Assembly (NCBI RefSeq): GCF_031181555.1
Contig: NZ_JAPSKQ010000034.1
Coordinates: 12,353 to 48,830, forward strand
Source of the DNA: Streptomyces sp.
GTDB taxonomy: Bacteria; Actinomycetota; Actinomycetes; Streptomycetales; Streptomycetaceae
DNA: 36,478 nucleotides
Direction of reading: 5' to 3'
In this document: positions 15,841 to 25,900 of the stretch, piece after piece
Layout: every line of letters begins with the position of its first letter
Position numbering within the stretch: the stretch's first letter is position 1
Program-made: the position numbers and the translations under genes
Notes under the pieces: generated by a model
The model's database searches: none
Told to the model about the DNA's origin: nothing
Seen by the model: the letters and a program-made list of their open reading frames with translations, nothing else

Positions 15841-17127
15841 ATGAGCCCCCTGAAGCCGATCGCCGTGCGGCGCGTCGCGATCATCGGCGGCACCCGCGTG
15901 CCGTTCGCCCGCTCCGACGGCCCGTACGCCACCGCCTCCAACCAGGAGATGCTCACCGCGGCCCTGGACGGCCTCGTCGAGCGGTACGACCTGGGGGCGC
16001 CGGGCGCCGTCGGCGAGTTCGTCGCCGGCGCGGTCCTCAAGCACAGCCGCGACTTCAACCTCGCCCGGGAGACGGTCCTCGGCTCACGCCTGGACGCCCG
16101 CACCCCCGCGTACGACATCCAGCAGGCCTGCGGCACCGGCCTCCAGGCCGTCATCGCCGCCGCCAACAAGATCGCCCTCGGCCAGACGGAGGCCGCGGTC
16201 GCGGGCGGCGCCGACACCGCGAGCGACGCGCCCCTCGGCGTCAACGACGACCTGCGCAAGGTGCTGCTGGAAGCACGGCGCGCCAGGTCGTTCGGCGCCC
16301 GCCTCAGGGCGCTCGCGAAGGTGCGCCCGGGCCACCTGGTCCCCGACGTCCCGCGCAACGCCGAACCGCGCACCCACCTGTCCATGGGCGAGCACGCCGC
16401 CGTCACCGCCCGCGCCTGGGGCATCACCCGCGAGGCCCAGGACGAACTCGCGGCGACCAGTCACCAGCGGCTGGCGGCGGCGTACGAACGCGGCCTGCTG
16501 ACGGACCTGGTGGTGCCCTTCCGCGGCCTGGCCCGCGACCAGAACCTGCGTCCGGGCTCGACGGTGGAGAAACTCGCCACGCTGAAGCCGGTGTTCGGCC
16601 TCGACCACCCCGAACCCACCATGACGGCGGGCAATTCGACCCCGCTCACGGACGGCGCCGCGGTGGTGCTGCTGGCGAGCGAGGAGTGGGCGGCGGCCCG
16701 GGGCCTGGCCCCGCTGGCGTACCTGACCGCGTACGAGACGGCCGCCGTGGACTTCGTGCACGGCGATGCGGCGGGCGGCGAGGACGGCCTGCTGATGGCC
16801 CCGGCGTACGCCGTCCCGCGCATGCTGGAGCGCGCCGGACTGGGCCTGGAGGACTTCGACCTGATCGAGATCCACGAGGCGTTCGCCTCCCAGGTGCTGG
16901 CGACGCTGGCGGCCTGGGAGAAGCGGGGGCTGGCCCCCGTCGACCGCGCCCGCCTGAACGTGGCGGGCTCGTCCCTGGCGACCGGCCACCCCTTCGCCGC
17001 CACCGGCGCCCGCATCGTGGCCACCCTGGCGAAGCTCCTCGCCGAACGGGACGCCCCCGCCCGGGGGTTGATCTCGATCTGCGCGGCGGGCGGACAGGGC
17101 GTGACGGCGATCCTCGAACGTCCGTGA
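15841..17127 (+). CDS. fadA2: Acetyl-CoA C-acyltransferase (thiolase), FadA2 type
   Basis: A 428-residue thiolase. The nucleophilic cysteine is in QQACGTG (Cys97); later active-site motifs are EIHEAFA, GHPFAATGAR (His383) and CAAGGQG (Cys414). It cleaves 3-ketoacyl-CoA, or condenses acetyl-CoA units, supplying or consuming the substrate of the divergent FabG4/MaoC pair. GAGGAG (15826-15831) precedes ATG 15841. The divergent arrangement with fabG4 and the MaoC gene is the same as Rv0241c-Rv0242c-Rv0243 in M. tuberculosis. A perfect 15-bp hairpin follows the stop. Confidence 0.9.
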   Translation: MSPLKPIAVRRVAIIGGTRVPFARSDGPYATASNQEMLTAALDGLVERYDLGAPGAVGEFVAGAVLKHSRDFNLARETVLGSRLDARTPAYDIQQACGTGLQAVIAAANKIALGQTEAAVAGGADTASDAPLGVNDDLRKVLLEARRARSFGARLRALAKVRPGHLVPDVPRNAEPRTHLSMGEHAAVTARAWGITREAQDELAATSHQRLAAAYERGLLTDLVVPFRGLARDQNLRPGSTVEKLATLKPVFGLDHPEPTMTAGNSTPLTDGAAVVLLASEEWAAARGLAPLAYLTAYETAAVDFVHGDAAGGEDGLLMAPAYAVPRMLERAGLGLEDFDLIEIHEAFASQVLATLAAWEKRGLAPVDRARLNVAGSSLATGHPFAATGARIVATLAKLLAERDAPARGLISICAAGGQGVTAILERP

Positions 17128-17133
17128 ACGACG

Positions 17134-17168
17134 CGGGGGTCACGTGAGCGACCCTCACGTGACCCCCG
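17134..17168. terminator. Perfect 15-bp hairpin after fadA2
   Basis: CGGGGGTCACGTGAG (17134-17148) and its exact complement (17154-17168) flank a five-base loop. A third CACGTGAG occurs at 17219-17226. Either a terminator or, because CACGTG itself is palindromic, a protein-binding site upstream of the acyl-CoA synthetase. Confidence 0.55.
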
Positions 17169-17352
17169 ACACTGCACACGCCCGGCCCCGTACCCTCCCC
17201 GTACCCGCACAGAGCCCCCACGTGAGAGCCGTACGATCCCGGGACCGGTCGGCGGTCGCCCCTTTGCCGGATGCCGCCGGTGAGCGCCTCGGCGTGCGAG
17301 GCCCGTACGCCGAGGCGGCAAGCAGTTCCCCCGCACGCCCCAGGAGCCGCCC

Positions 17353-19287
17353 GTGTCCACCGCGCATTCCTCCGCCGCGTACGCGTCCGCCCTCGACGAC
17401 GAGGACTACGGGGCGCCCGTCCTGGTCGCACCCGAGGTCCGGCGGCTGGACGGAGTCGTACGGGAAGCGTCCGTACCGCCGTTCGCCAGGCCGGTGCGGC
17501 ACGGATCGCTCGCCGACCTGCCGTTCGACAACGCGAGCGCGGCCCCGGACGCGGTGGTCCTCGGCCGGAAGACGGCGGACGGCGGCTGGCGGGACGTGAC
17601 GGCCGCCGAGTTCGCCGCGGAGGTCATGGCCGTGGCGAAGGGACTGATCGCCGAGGGCCTGATGCCGGGCGACCGGATCGCCGTCATGGCCCGCACGATC
17701 TACGAGTGGACGGTCCTCGACTTCGCCGCGTGGGCCGCCGGACTCGTCACCGTGCCCGTCTACCCCACCTCCTCCGTCTTCCAGGCCCGCTGGATCCTGC
17801 ACGACTCGGGCGCGGTCGCCCTGGTCACGGAGACCGCGGCCCAGACCGCCGCCCTCGGCCCCGAGCTCCCCCACCTGCCCGACCTGCGGCACGTGTGGAC
17901 CGTCGAGAAGGGCCACGTCGAGCAGCTCGCGGAAGCCGGCGCGCACCTCCCGGACCAGGAGGTGGACGTACGCCGCGGCGTCCTGGGCCCCGACACCCTC
18001 GCCACCCTCGTCCACACCTCGGGCACGACGGGCCGCCCCAGGGGCTGCGCCCTCACCCACGGCAACTTCTTCGCCGAGGTGGACAACGCCGTCGAGCTGC
18101 TCTACCCCGTCTTCAGGGCACGGACGAGCGAGGAGGCCTCCGTCCTCCTCTTCCTGCCCATGTCCCACGTCTTCGGCCGCATGGTCGCCGTCGCCTGCGT
18201 CCGCGCCCGGGTACGCCTCGGGCACGCGCCGAGCCTGAAGGCCCAGGACCTGCTGCCGGACCTGGCGAGCTTCCGGCCCACCTGCCTGCTGGCCATCCCC
18301 TACATGCTGGAGAAGGTCTTCAACGCCGCCCGCGCCAAGGCGGAGGCGGGCGGACGCCTGTCCGCCTTCGACCGCGCGGTGGCGGTCGCCCGCCGCTACG
18401 GCGAGGCACTGGAGGCCCGGCGGGCCGGGACGGGCCCCGGCCCGTCCCGCGCCCTGAAGACGGCCCGCGCCTTCTACGACCCCCTGGTCTACCGCCGCCT
18501 CCGCAACGCCATGGGCGGCAGGGTCCGCTACGCCGTCTGCGGCGGCTCCCCGCTCGGCCGCCGCCTCGCCGCGTTCTACGCCGGCGCCGGCATCGAGGTC
18601 TTCGAGGGCTACGGCCTGACGGAGACGACCGGCGCCACGACGGTGACGCCCCCGCTCAAACCCCGCCTGGGCACGGTGGGCTGGCCGCTGCCCGGCACGC
18701 GGATCCGCATAGCGGCGGACGGCGAGATCCTGGTCGCGGGCGAGCACGTGCTCCGCGGCTACTGGGACTCCCAGGCGGGCGGCGTCGTCCCCGCGGCGCC
18801 CGGCGGCTGGCTCCCCACGGGCGACGTCGGCGAACTGGACGACGAGGGCTACCTGACGATCACGGGCCGCAAGAAGGAGCTGATCATCACCGCGGGCGGC
18901 AAGAGCGTCGCCCCGGCCCCGCTGGAGAACTGGCTCCGCTCGCACCCCCTGATCTCCCAGGTCATGGTGCTCGGAGAGAACCGCCCCTACGTCTGTGCCC
19001 TGATCACCCTGGACCCCGACGGCATCACCCACTGGCGCCGGATGAACGGCAGACACCCGGTCCCGCCGGAACTCCTCACCGACGACGAGGAACTGCGCGC
19101 CGTCCTCCAGCGCGCGATCGACGAGGCCAACAAGGCCCTCTCCCGCCCGGAGTCGATCCGCCGCTTCGCGATCCTCCCCGTGGACTTCACGGAGGAGGCG
19201 GGCCACCTGACCCCGTCGATGAAGCTGCGCCGCGAGGCGATCGTGCGGGACTTCGCGCAGGAGGTGGAAGGGCTGTACGCGGAGTAG
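17353..19287 (+). CDS. Long-chain acyl-CoA synthetase, FadD15 type
   Basis: A 644-residue AMP-forming synthetase that activates fatty acids to acyl-CoA through an acyl-adenylate. The P-loop is HTSGTTGRPRG (about 224-234); YGLTETTG, GWLPTGDVGELD and the hinge ITGRKKELIITAGGKSVAP follow in order. Length and the C-terminal SRPESIRRFAIL, then LTPSMKLRREAI match the FadD15/FACL group. AGGAG (17341-17345) precedes GTG 17353. Placed after the thiolase but separated by a hairpin and 225 bases, so probably its own transcription unit within the lipid block. Confidence 0.9.
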   Translation: MSTAHSSAAYASALDDEDYGAPVLVAPEVRRLDGVVREASVPPFARPVRHGSLADLPFDNASAAPDAVVLGRKTADGGWRDVTAAEFAAEVMAVAKGLIAEGLMPGDRIAVMARTIYEWTVLDFAAWAAGLVTVPVYPTSSVFQARWILHDSGAVALVTETAAQTAALGPELPHLPDLRHVWTVEKGHVEQLAEAGAHLPDQEVDVRRGVLGPDTLATLVHTSGTTGRPRGCALTHGNFFAEVDNAVELLYPVFRARTSEEASVLLFLPMSHVFGRMVAVACVRARVRLGHAPSLKAQDLLPDLASFRPTCLLAIPYMLEKVFNAARAKAEAGGRLSAFDRAVAVARRYGEALEARRAGTGPGPSRALKTARAFYDPLVYRRLRNAMGGRVRYAVCGGSPLGRRLAAFYAGAGIEVFEGYGLTETTGATTVTPPLKPRLGTVGWPLPGTRIRIAADGEILVAGEHVLRGYWDSQAGGVVPAAPGGWLPTGDVGELDDEGYLTITGRKKELIITAGGKSVAPAPLENWLRSHPLISQVMVLGENRPYVCALITLDPDGITHWRRMNGRHPVPPELLTDDEELRAVLQRAIDEANKALSRPESIRRFAILPVDFTEEAGHLTPSMKLRREAIVRDFAQEVEGLYAE

Positions 19288-19383
19288 GGGAGGGGCGGCG
19301 GGCGGGGTGGGGGAGCGGGCGACGACGGTGGCCCCGCGCTCACCCGCCGCCCGCGTACGCCCCGGCCGGCCCGCCCGCCCGGG

Positions 19384-19635
19384 GCCCTGCGGCGGCAGCC
19401 GTCCACCACCGTGTCCGCGAACGCCCTCGCCGGCGGTGTCAGCGCGTCCCGGCGGCGGACCGCCCAGCCGACCGACAGGGGCCGCAGCGCGCGGATCGGG
19501 ACCGGCCGACGGGACCCTCCTCGCCGGGGACGGCGCGGTCCGGCAGCGCGGGCACCACCGCCCGCCCCCGTCCCGGCCCGGCCGGCAGCAGCGCGGTGTC
19601 CCAGCCGGCGCTCACCGTGCCGTCCCCCTTCCACG
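19384..19635 (-). pseudogene. Remnant of a LysR-type effector domain
   Basis: On the minus strand, one frame reads GTVSAGWDTALLPAG, GRGRAVVPALPDRAVPGEEG; after a missing base near 19510 another frame continues IRALRPLSVGWAVRRRD, then ALTPPARAFADTVVDGCRR. This is the typical last 70-80 residues of a LysR substrate-binding domain. No helix-turn-helix is found upstream. It is the only content I can see in the 461-base gap between the synthetase and methyltransferase genes. Confidence 0.6.
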
Positions 19636-19748
19636 ACGGCTTCACCGGCCGTCCTCCGGGAGGGCCACGCCGTACCGGGGATCCGGGAGCGGCGGGGCGG
19701 GACCGCCCCGGTGACCGGGGCCTGTCCGGCACGATCCGCCGGACAGCC

Positions 19749-20414
19749 TCAGGCGGGGCTCCGCGGCGGCCTGCGGGCGATCAGGGCCGCCTGCGGGGTC
19801 GACTCGCCGAGCTTCTCGTCCGCCGCCCGCACGGAGCGCAGCTCGACCGTGAACCCGGCCGCCTCCAGGAGCGCGGCGATCCGTTCCGGCCGGCGGCGCA
19901 GGAAGTCGGCGGTGACCGGGTGACCGAAGGGCCGCTCGAGGCGCCGGGGCTCGTCCCCGGCCTGGAAGGCGAGCAGCAGCCGGCCCCCGGGCGCCAGGAC
20001 CCTGCGGAACTCGGTGAACAGGGCGGGGAGCTCGTCGTGCGGGGTGTGGACGGTCGAGTACCAGGAGACGACACCGGCCAGGCTGCCGTCGGGGAGGTCC
20101 AGGTCCAGCATCGAGCCCTGCTCGAAGCGCAGGTCCGGGTTCTCGCGGCGGGCGATGGCGAGCATCGCCGCCGACAGGTCGAGGCCGAAGACGGAGAGGC
20201 CGAGGGAGGCGAGATACGCGGTCATCCGGCCCGGACCGCATCCCAGGTCGGCCACCCGGCCGCCCTTTCCGACCAGCTCGGCGAAACCGGTCAGCACCGC
20301 CCGGTCCAGCGGCTGCGCCGTGTGCAGGCCGTCGAACCGGGCGGCGTAGTCCTCGGCGATGGCGTCGTAGAAGACGCGGGTGGCGACCACGTGGTCGGCG
20401 TCGGTGTCGGTCAT
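19749..20414 (-). CDS. Class I SAM-dependent methyltransferase
   Basis: A 221-residue methyltransferase. Motif I is VADLGCGPGRMTAYLASLG (about 53-71), the following acidic residue is in VFGLDLSAAML, and motif III-like PGGRLLLAFQAG is near 135. The N-terminal YDAIAEDYAARF is typical of the Methyltransf_25/11 group acting on small molecules. The ATG at 20414 starts homology; a longer frame runs into a repetitive leader. The substrate is unknown. Confidence 0.85.
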   Translation of the reverse strand: MTDTDADHVVATRVFYDAIAEDYAARFDGLHTAQPLDRAVLTGFAELVGKGGRVADLGCGPGRMTAYLASLGLSVFGLDLSAAMLAIARRENPDLRFEQGSMLDLDLPDGSLAGVVSWYSTVHTPHDELPALFTEFRRVLAPGGRLLLAFQAGDEPRRLERPFGHPVTADFLRRRPERIAALLEAAGFTVELRSVRAADEKLGESTPQAALIARRPPRSPA

Positions 20415-20756
20415 GGCCGGGCACCCTACCCGCGCCCACTGACACCCGTGGTCACTCATGGACACCCGCCGGCACCCACGGTCACCCGTCGGCACCCCGG
20501 GTCGCACGACTCCCGCCGCCCGCGCCGGACGCGTGAAGGCGGGGCCCGGCGAAGAGGGCGCCGAACCCGGACCGGGGGACTGCACGGCGTACCGCGGGGA
20601 TGTGCGCACGCGTACGGGGCACGGGATCCGGACATGGAATTCGTGCTGATCATGCGGCACGTACGAGGGAAATTCTCCGGGAATTCACCGCGGCTCGCAG
20701 GGCTCGCGGGCCTCGCGGGGATTGCACGGCTCGCGCGGTTCCGTGCCGCAAGGAAT
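20415..20756. other. Intergenic stretch with imperfect short repeats
   Basis: No gene is supported. Between 20435 and 20505 a degenerate repeat of ACCC-G/C-GGTCAC-type units recurs (GACACCCGTGGTCACTC, GACACCCGCCGGCACCC, CGGTCACCCGTCGGCACCC). A second run of GGCTCGC-like units occurs at 20691-20740. Both could be slippage products upstream of the methyltransferase and downstream of csp. Confidence 0.4.
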
Positions 20757-20797
20757 CGAAAAGGCAGGAGCCCCGTCGCCTGACGGCGCGGGGCTCC
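20757..20797 (-). terminator. Rho-independent terminator of the cold-shock gene
   Basis: On the minus strand GGAGCCCCGCGCC, a short loop and GGCGACGGGGCTCC pair (20767-20797, one bulge) and are followed by TGCCTTTTCG, a T-rich run unusual for this genome. It is 34 bases after the csp stop. Confidence 0.75.
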
Positions 20798-20830
20798 TTG
20801 GGTACTGCTAGTCGTTCCCGGATCGGAGGA

Positions 20831-21034
20831 TCAGACCGGGGTGACGTTCTCCGCCTGCGGGCCCTTCGGACCCTGCGTGACGTCGAAGGACACCTGCTGG
20901 TTCTCCTCGAGGGACCGGAAGCCGGTCGCGTTGATCGCGGAGTAGTGGACGAAGACGTCGGGGCCGCCGCCTTCCTGGGCGATGAAACCAAAGCCCTTTT
21001 CGGCGTTGAACCACTTCACGGTTCCGGTAGCCAT
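20831..21034 (-). CDS. Cold-shock protein (CspA family)
   Basis: A 67-residue single cold-shock domain that binds single-stranded nucleic acid. RNP1 is KGFGFIA (about 16-22) and RNP2 is VFVHYSAI (about 31-38); VKWFNAEKG and the ending [10 protein letters not shown] are the standard Streptomyces form. AAGGAGG precedes ATG 21034 at six bases. A candidate promoter at 21154-21182 implies a leader of about 110 bases, as is common for cold-regulated csp messages. Confidence 0.95.
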   Translation of the reverse strand: MATGTVKWFNAEKGFGFIAQEGGGPDVFVHYSAINATGFRSLEENQQVSFDVTQGPKGPQAENVTPV

Positions 21035-21153
21035 AAGCCCTCCTTGGGCCCAAAGGGTTGCCCTGCTCCAGAACCAGCAAGTGTGAAGACAAGTTCTGCA
21101 CAATCGCTTATGTCTGAGAACGACGAGAGCCCGCGGTCACATGCTCCGCAGGC

Positions 21154-21182
21154 TCTGTACTGCAAGGGAAACCAAACTGCAA
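21154..21182 (-). promoter_or_regulatory. Candidate promoter of the cold-shock gene
   Basis: On the minus strand TTGCAG (21182-21177) and TACAGA (21159-21154) are separated by exactly 17 bases. The predicted transcript start near 21147 leaves a leader of about 110 bases before the csp ATG. Confidence 0.45.
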
Positions 21183-21331
21183 CTTGCGACGAGCCTAGCA
21201 CGCGGGGGGCCGAATGCAATAGAGGCCAAGATCACTTCACCCGAATGTTTGAACGTCCCGTCCGTCACGGCCCTCCGGTCGAACACGGGACCGAGCGCGG
21301 GGGCGGACGTCTTCGCGCCCCGGACGAGGGC

Positions 21332-22192
<861 letters not shown>

Positions 22193-22269
22193 GGGCGGCG
22201 GACCCGGCCACTACCCTGCCGGAAGGTTCCGGCGCTACGGGGAGGGGCGGACGCACGCGGCCGCTCGAA

Positions 22270-22682
22270 GTGGACGAACCCACGGTCGCGGGGCCCTACC
22301 GGCTGCTCGGCCGGCTCGGCTCGGGCGGCATGGGCCGGGTCCACCCGGGCCGCAGCGCAGGGGGCCGCACGGTCGCGGTCAAGATCGTGCACCCGCACTT
22401 CGCGCTGGACGAGGAGTTCCGCGCCCTCCCCCACGCTCGACCGCGCTCGCGCGGGGGGACCCCCATCGCCGCGAGGTCGACGCCGCGCGCCGGGTGGGCG
22501 GTGCCTGGACGGCCCCCGTCCTGGACGCCGGCCCCGACGCCCGGGTCCCGTGGGTCGCCACCGCCTACGCGGCCGGCCCGTCCCTGGCCACGGCCGTCAC
22601 GGACACCGGCCCGCCGCCCGCCCTCACCGTACGGGCGCTGGGCGCGGGCCTGGCCGAGGTGTCCCGGCGGCCGGGCCGGTGA
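22270..22682 (+). pseudogene. Serine/threonine protein kinase, N-lobe remnant
   Basis: From GTG 22270 the sequence reads DEPTVAGPYRLLGRLGSGGMGRV (glycine-rich loop) and RTVAVKIVHPHFALDEEFRA (the conserved VAVK lysine). A GC-rich palindromic repeat (22426-22464) then interrupts; the kinase continues in another frame as REVDAARRVGGAWTAPVLDAG, then PWVATAYAAGPSLATAV, and stops at 22682 before the catalytic HRD and DFG motifs. The gene therefore lacks all catalytic-lobe sequence and any membrane or sensor domain. A PknB-type kinase is the likely ancestor. Confidence 0.75.
22426..22464 (+). repeat. GC-rich palindromic repeat, copy 3
   Basis: CTCCCCCACGCTCGACCGCG, then CTCGCGCGGGGGGACCCCC. It breaks the reading frame of the kinase remnant exactly between the two recognisable kinase segments. 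Confidence 0.65.
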
Positions 22683-22716
22683 CCGGTGCGGCGGCCGGAG
22701 GCACGGCTGTCGAAGA

Positions 22717-22944
22717 TCAAGTAACCGCGGGAGCGGACTCCGCCGGGTCCTCGGCGGCCGGTTCCCCCCGATCGCCGTACTTCGCGTACAGGGTGCCCGG
22801 GCCCACGATCACGGCGAGCGCCATCGCGAGCCCGACCGCCCACAGGAACGGGTACTCCTTGTGCACCCAGCACGACCCGCCCTCGCGGTAGCAGCCGGAG
22901 TCCCAGTCACTGCGCCGCTTCGGCCTCGCCGATCCGCCGCTCAC
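22717..22944 (-). CDS. Small single-helix membrane protein coupled to the EssC-like gene
   Basis: A 75-residue protein with one predicted membrane helix (about residues 34-52, LWAVGLAMALAVIVGPGTLY) after a basic, cysteine-containing N-terminus (CYREGGSC). Its GTG start at 22944 overlaps the stop of the EssC-like ATPase (GTGA), so it is translated with it. I do not recognise a family; the coupling suggests an accessory of the type VII secretion ATPase. Confidence 0.65.
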   Translation of the reverse strand: MSGGSARPKRRSDWDSGCYREGGSCWVHKEYPFLWAVGLAMALAVIVGPGTLYAKYGDRGEPAAEDPAESAPAVT

Positions 22945-25900
22945 CCCGGCACCACGACCGTCCGCAGCTCGCCGTCCCCGAGGTGCAGCATGCCCTTGCC
23001 CGGGACGACCTGGCCGCCGACCATGCTGCGGGACAGCCGCAGGCCGATGAGGTCCCCGCTGGAGGACTCCTGCGGGGAGAGCAGGATCCCGCGGCGGGCC
23101 TTCTTCGCGTCGACCTGCCAGCCGGAGAAGCCGCTGCACACGTCCTCCTCGTCACCGGCGATGACGAGGGCGAGACCGCGTTCGGCGCCCCGGGAGACGA
23201 TCTTCTTCAACTGGCTCTCGGCGTCGCAGTCCTCGAGGATCTCGCCGTCGTCGATCAGCACGGCGATCGGTTCGTCGGTCGACGCCTCGTCGATCAGTTC
23301 CTCGAAGTCGTCCTCGTCGATGTCGTCGCCGGTGAAGACCTTCAGCACGCCGTCCGTGCCGTCGAGCCGGCGCAGCGGTGACTGCCGGGGAGCGGCGACG
23401 ACCAGTCGCGTGCCGTGCGCGAGGAAGGACTGGGCGAAGTTCATCAGCACCGTCGAGCGCCCCGACTTGGCCGGCCCGGCGATGACGAACGCCGGTACCC
23501 CCTCGGCGAGGTCGGGCCCGAAGCCGACGATCTCGTCGCCACCGATGCCGGCCAGTCCCCACAGCTTGGACCGGGACGCCTCCGGATCGCGCAGCTCCCA
23601 CGCCTCCGGGAAGGAGATGCGGCTGGGCAGGCTGTCCACCCGGAACGGGCGCCGCGCGCGCGGGACATCGGCGTCGCGGGCGGTCGCCGCCTCGCCGATC
23701 GCGGCCAGCGCGGCCGCCTGCCCCTGACCGGTGGTGTCCTCGGCGAGCAGCGCGAACTGCGTCTCCGTACCGGCCTCGTTGCGGAAGGCACGGCCCGGCG
23801 GAATCTCCTCCGGCACCTTGCGGGCCGGGATGCCGAGCGAGGAGAAGTCGCTGCGGTCGGCCAGGCGCAGCCCGTACTTGTCCTCGGTGAGGGTCGCGAT
23901 CCGGCCGACGAGCAGGGTGCGGTCGCCGGTGAGGACGAGGTGGATGCCGACGCTGGCGCCCTCGCGCATCATCGTCTGCAGCTCGTCGGTCAGCGAACCG
24001 TGGTCGATCTCGCCGAGCGTGGGCACCCAGCCCTCCCAGCGGTCCAGCAGCACCACGATGTGCGGCAGCCGCTCGTCCTCGGCGACCGCGGCCCGCTGCT
24101 CGCCGATGTCCGCGAACCCCTTGTCGGCCAACAGGTCCTGGCGGCGGGACAGTTCGCCCTTCAGCCGGTTGACGAGCCGGATCACCCGCTCGGTCTGGTT
24201 GCGGGCGACGACCGCGCCGCAGTGCGGCAGCCGGGTCAGCGCGTTGAGGGCGCCGTTGCCGCAGTCGATGCCGTACAGGTGGACGTCGGCGACGGAGTGG
24301 GTGCGGGCGAGGGAGCCCGCGATGGTGCGCAGCACCTGGGAGCGGCCGCTGCGCGGGGCACCGCCGATCATCAGGTGGCCGAAGGTGGCGAAGTCCACGA
24401 CGACCGGGCGGCGGGCCTGGTCGGCCGGCAGGTCCTCGATGCCGTAGGGAGCGGGCGGCAGCTTGCCCGGCGCGAGCGCGACGGCCGGCACCTCGACGTC
24501 GTCGAGCAGCAGCGTCTCGTCCAGCGCGGGCAGCCACGGGCTGTGCTGGGCCGGGATGCCGAGCGAGCTGTTGGCGTCGCGCACGGCGTCCACGAGCACC
24601 TTCAGGTCGGTGATCTCGTCGTCCTCGCGGGCCTCGGACTTCGGCTTGGTCAGCGCGGCCCGCCCCAGGTCCTCCCAGGCCAGCGGGCCCACCCAGGGCG
24701 CGAGCGCCGCCGGGTCCGCCGCACCGGGCCGGCGGCCACCGACCCGGCCCGACTGGAACGGCACCAGGGAGGCATGGCCCAGCCGGGCGTAGGCGCGGCC
24801 CGGGGTGCTCTTCGCGATGTGCCCGGCCTCGGGGGAGTCGATGACGTCCGTCGACTCACCGGCGTCCGTCACGCGCAGCGCGATACGGAGGTTGGTGTTG
24901 GCGCGGATCTCGGGGGACACGACACCGCTCGGCCGCTGCGTGGCGAGCAGCAGGTGGATGCCGAGGGAACGGCCTCGCTGGGCGATGTTCACCAGACCCG
25001 TGACGAAGTCGGGCAGGTCGCGCACCATCGAGGCGAACTCGTCGATGACGATGAGGAGCCGCGGCACGGGCGCGTGCGAGGGGTCCCGCCGCACCAGATC
25101 CTGATAGTCCTCGATGTCCTTGGCGTCCGCGGCGGCCAGGATGTGCTCGCGCCGCTTCAGCTCCGCGCCCAGCGACTCCAGCGCGCGCTCCACGAGGTGG
25201 GCGTCGAGGTCGGTCACCATGCCGACGGTGTGCGGCAGCTTGACGCAGTCCTTGAACGCGGAACCGCCCTTGTAGTCGACCAGGACGAAGGTCATGTTCT
25301 CGGGCGTGTTCGCCACCGCCAGCGCCGCCACGATGGTCTGCAGCAGCTCCGACTTACCGGAACCGGTCGTACCGGCGATCAGACCGTGCGGCCCGTCCTT
25401 GCGGATGTCGATGCCGAACGGCCCGTCGTACGACTCACCGATCACCGCCAGCGTCGACTGCCCGCCCATCCGCCAGCGCGCCACGATCGCGTCGCTCGTC
25501 GGCGGCTCCAGCTGCAGCACGTCCAGCAGCCGGCTGGAACCGGGCAGCGCCGAGTCCTCGGTCTCCCCGCTGATGTCCCGCAGCGGCGACAGCGAGCGGG
25601 CCAGCCGCAGACACCAGGCCGGCGACACGAAGTCGGGCCGTACGTCCTTCAGACGCTCCGCGCCCGCCTCCTCGACGCGCAGCCGCAGCTTGCCGGGCGC
25701 GTCGGCGCGGCTGGGCTCGGCGGCGGTGCCGGTGTGCCAGGCCTGGAAGGAGGGGAACCCGCCACCGGCCTGCTGGGGCCGGACGTGCTGCTGCTGTTGT
25801 CCCCGGTCGTGCTCCTCGGCCTTGGGCTCGGCGACGACGAACGCCTGGCACTCACCCGGCAGGAACCGCTCCTCGGCGTCCAGGCAGAGGGCGTACACGG

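Noticed and set aside
17155..19206. Minus-strand frame opposite the acyl-CoA synthetase
   Set aside because: Same reason: no ribosome-binding site, no motif, and the plus-strand gene has complete catalytic motifs.
20435..20505. Possible CRISPR-like or iteron-like repeats
   Set aside because: Units are short, imperfect and not separated by unique spacers; best seen as slippage repeats.
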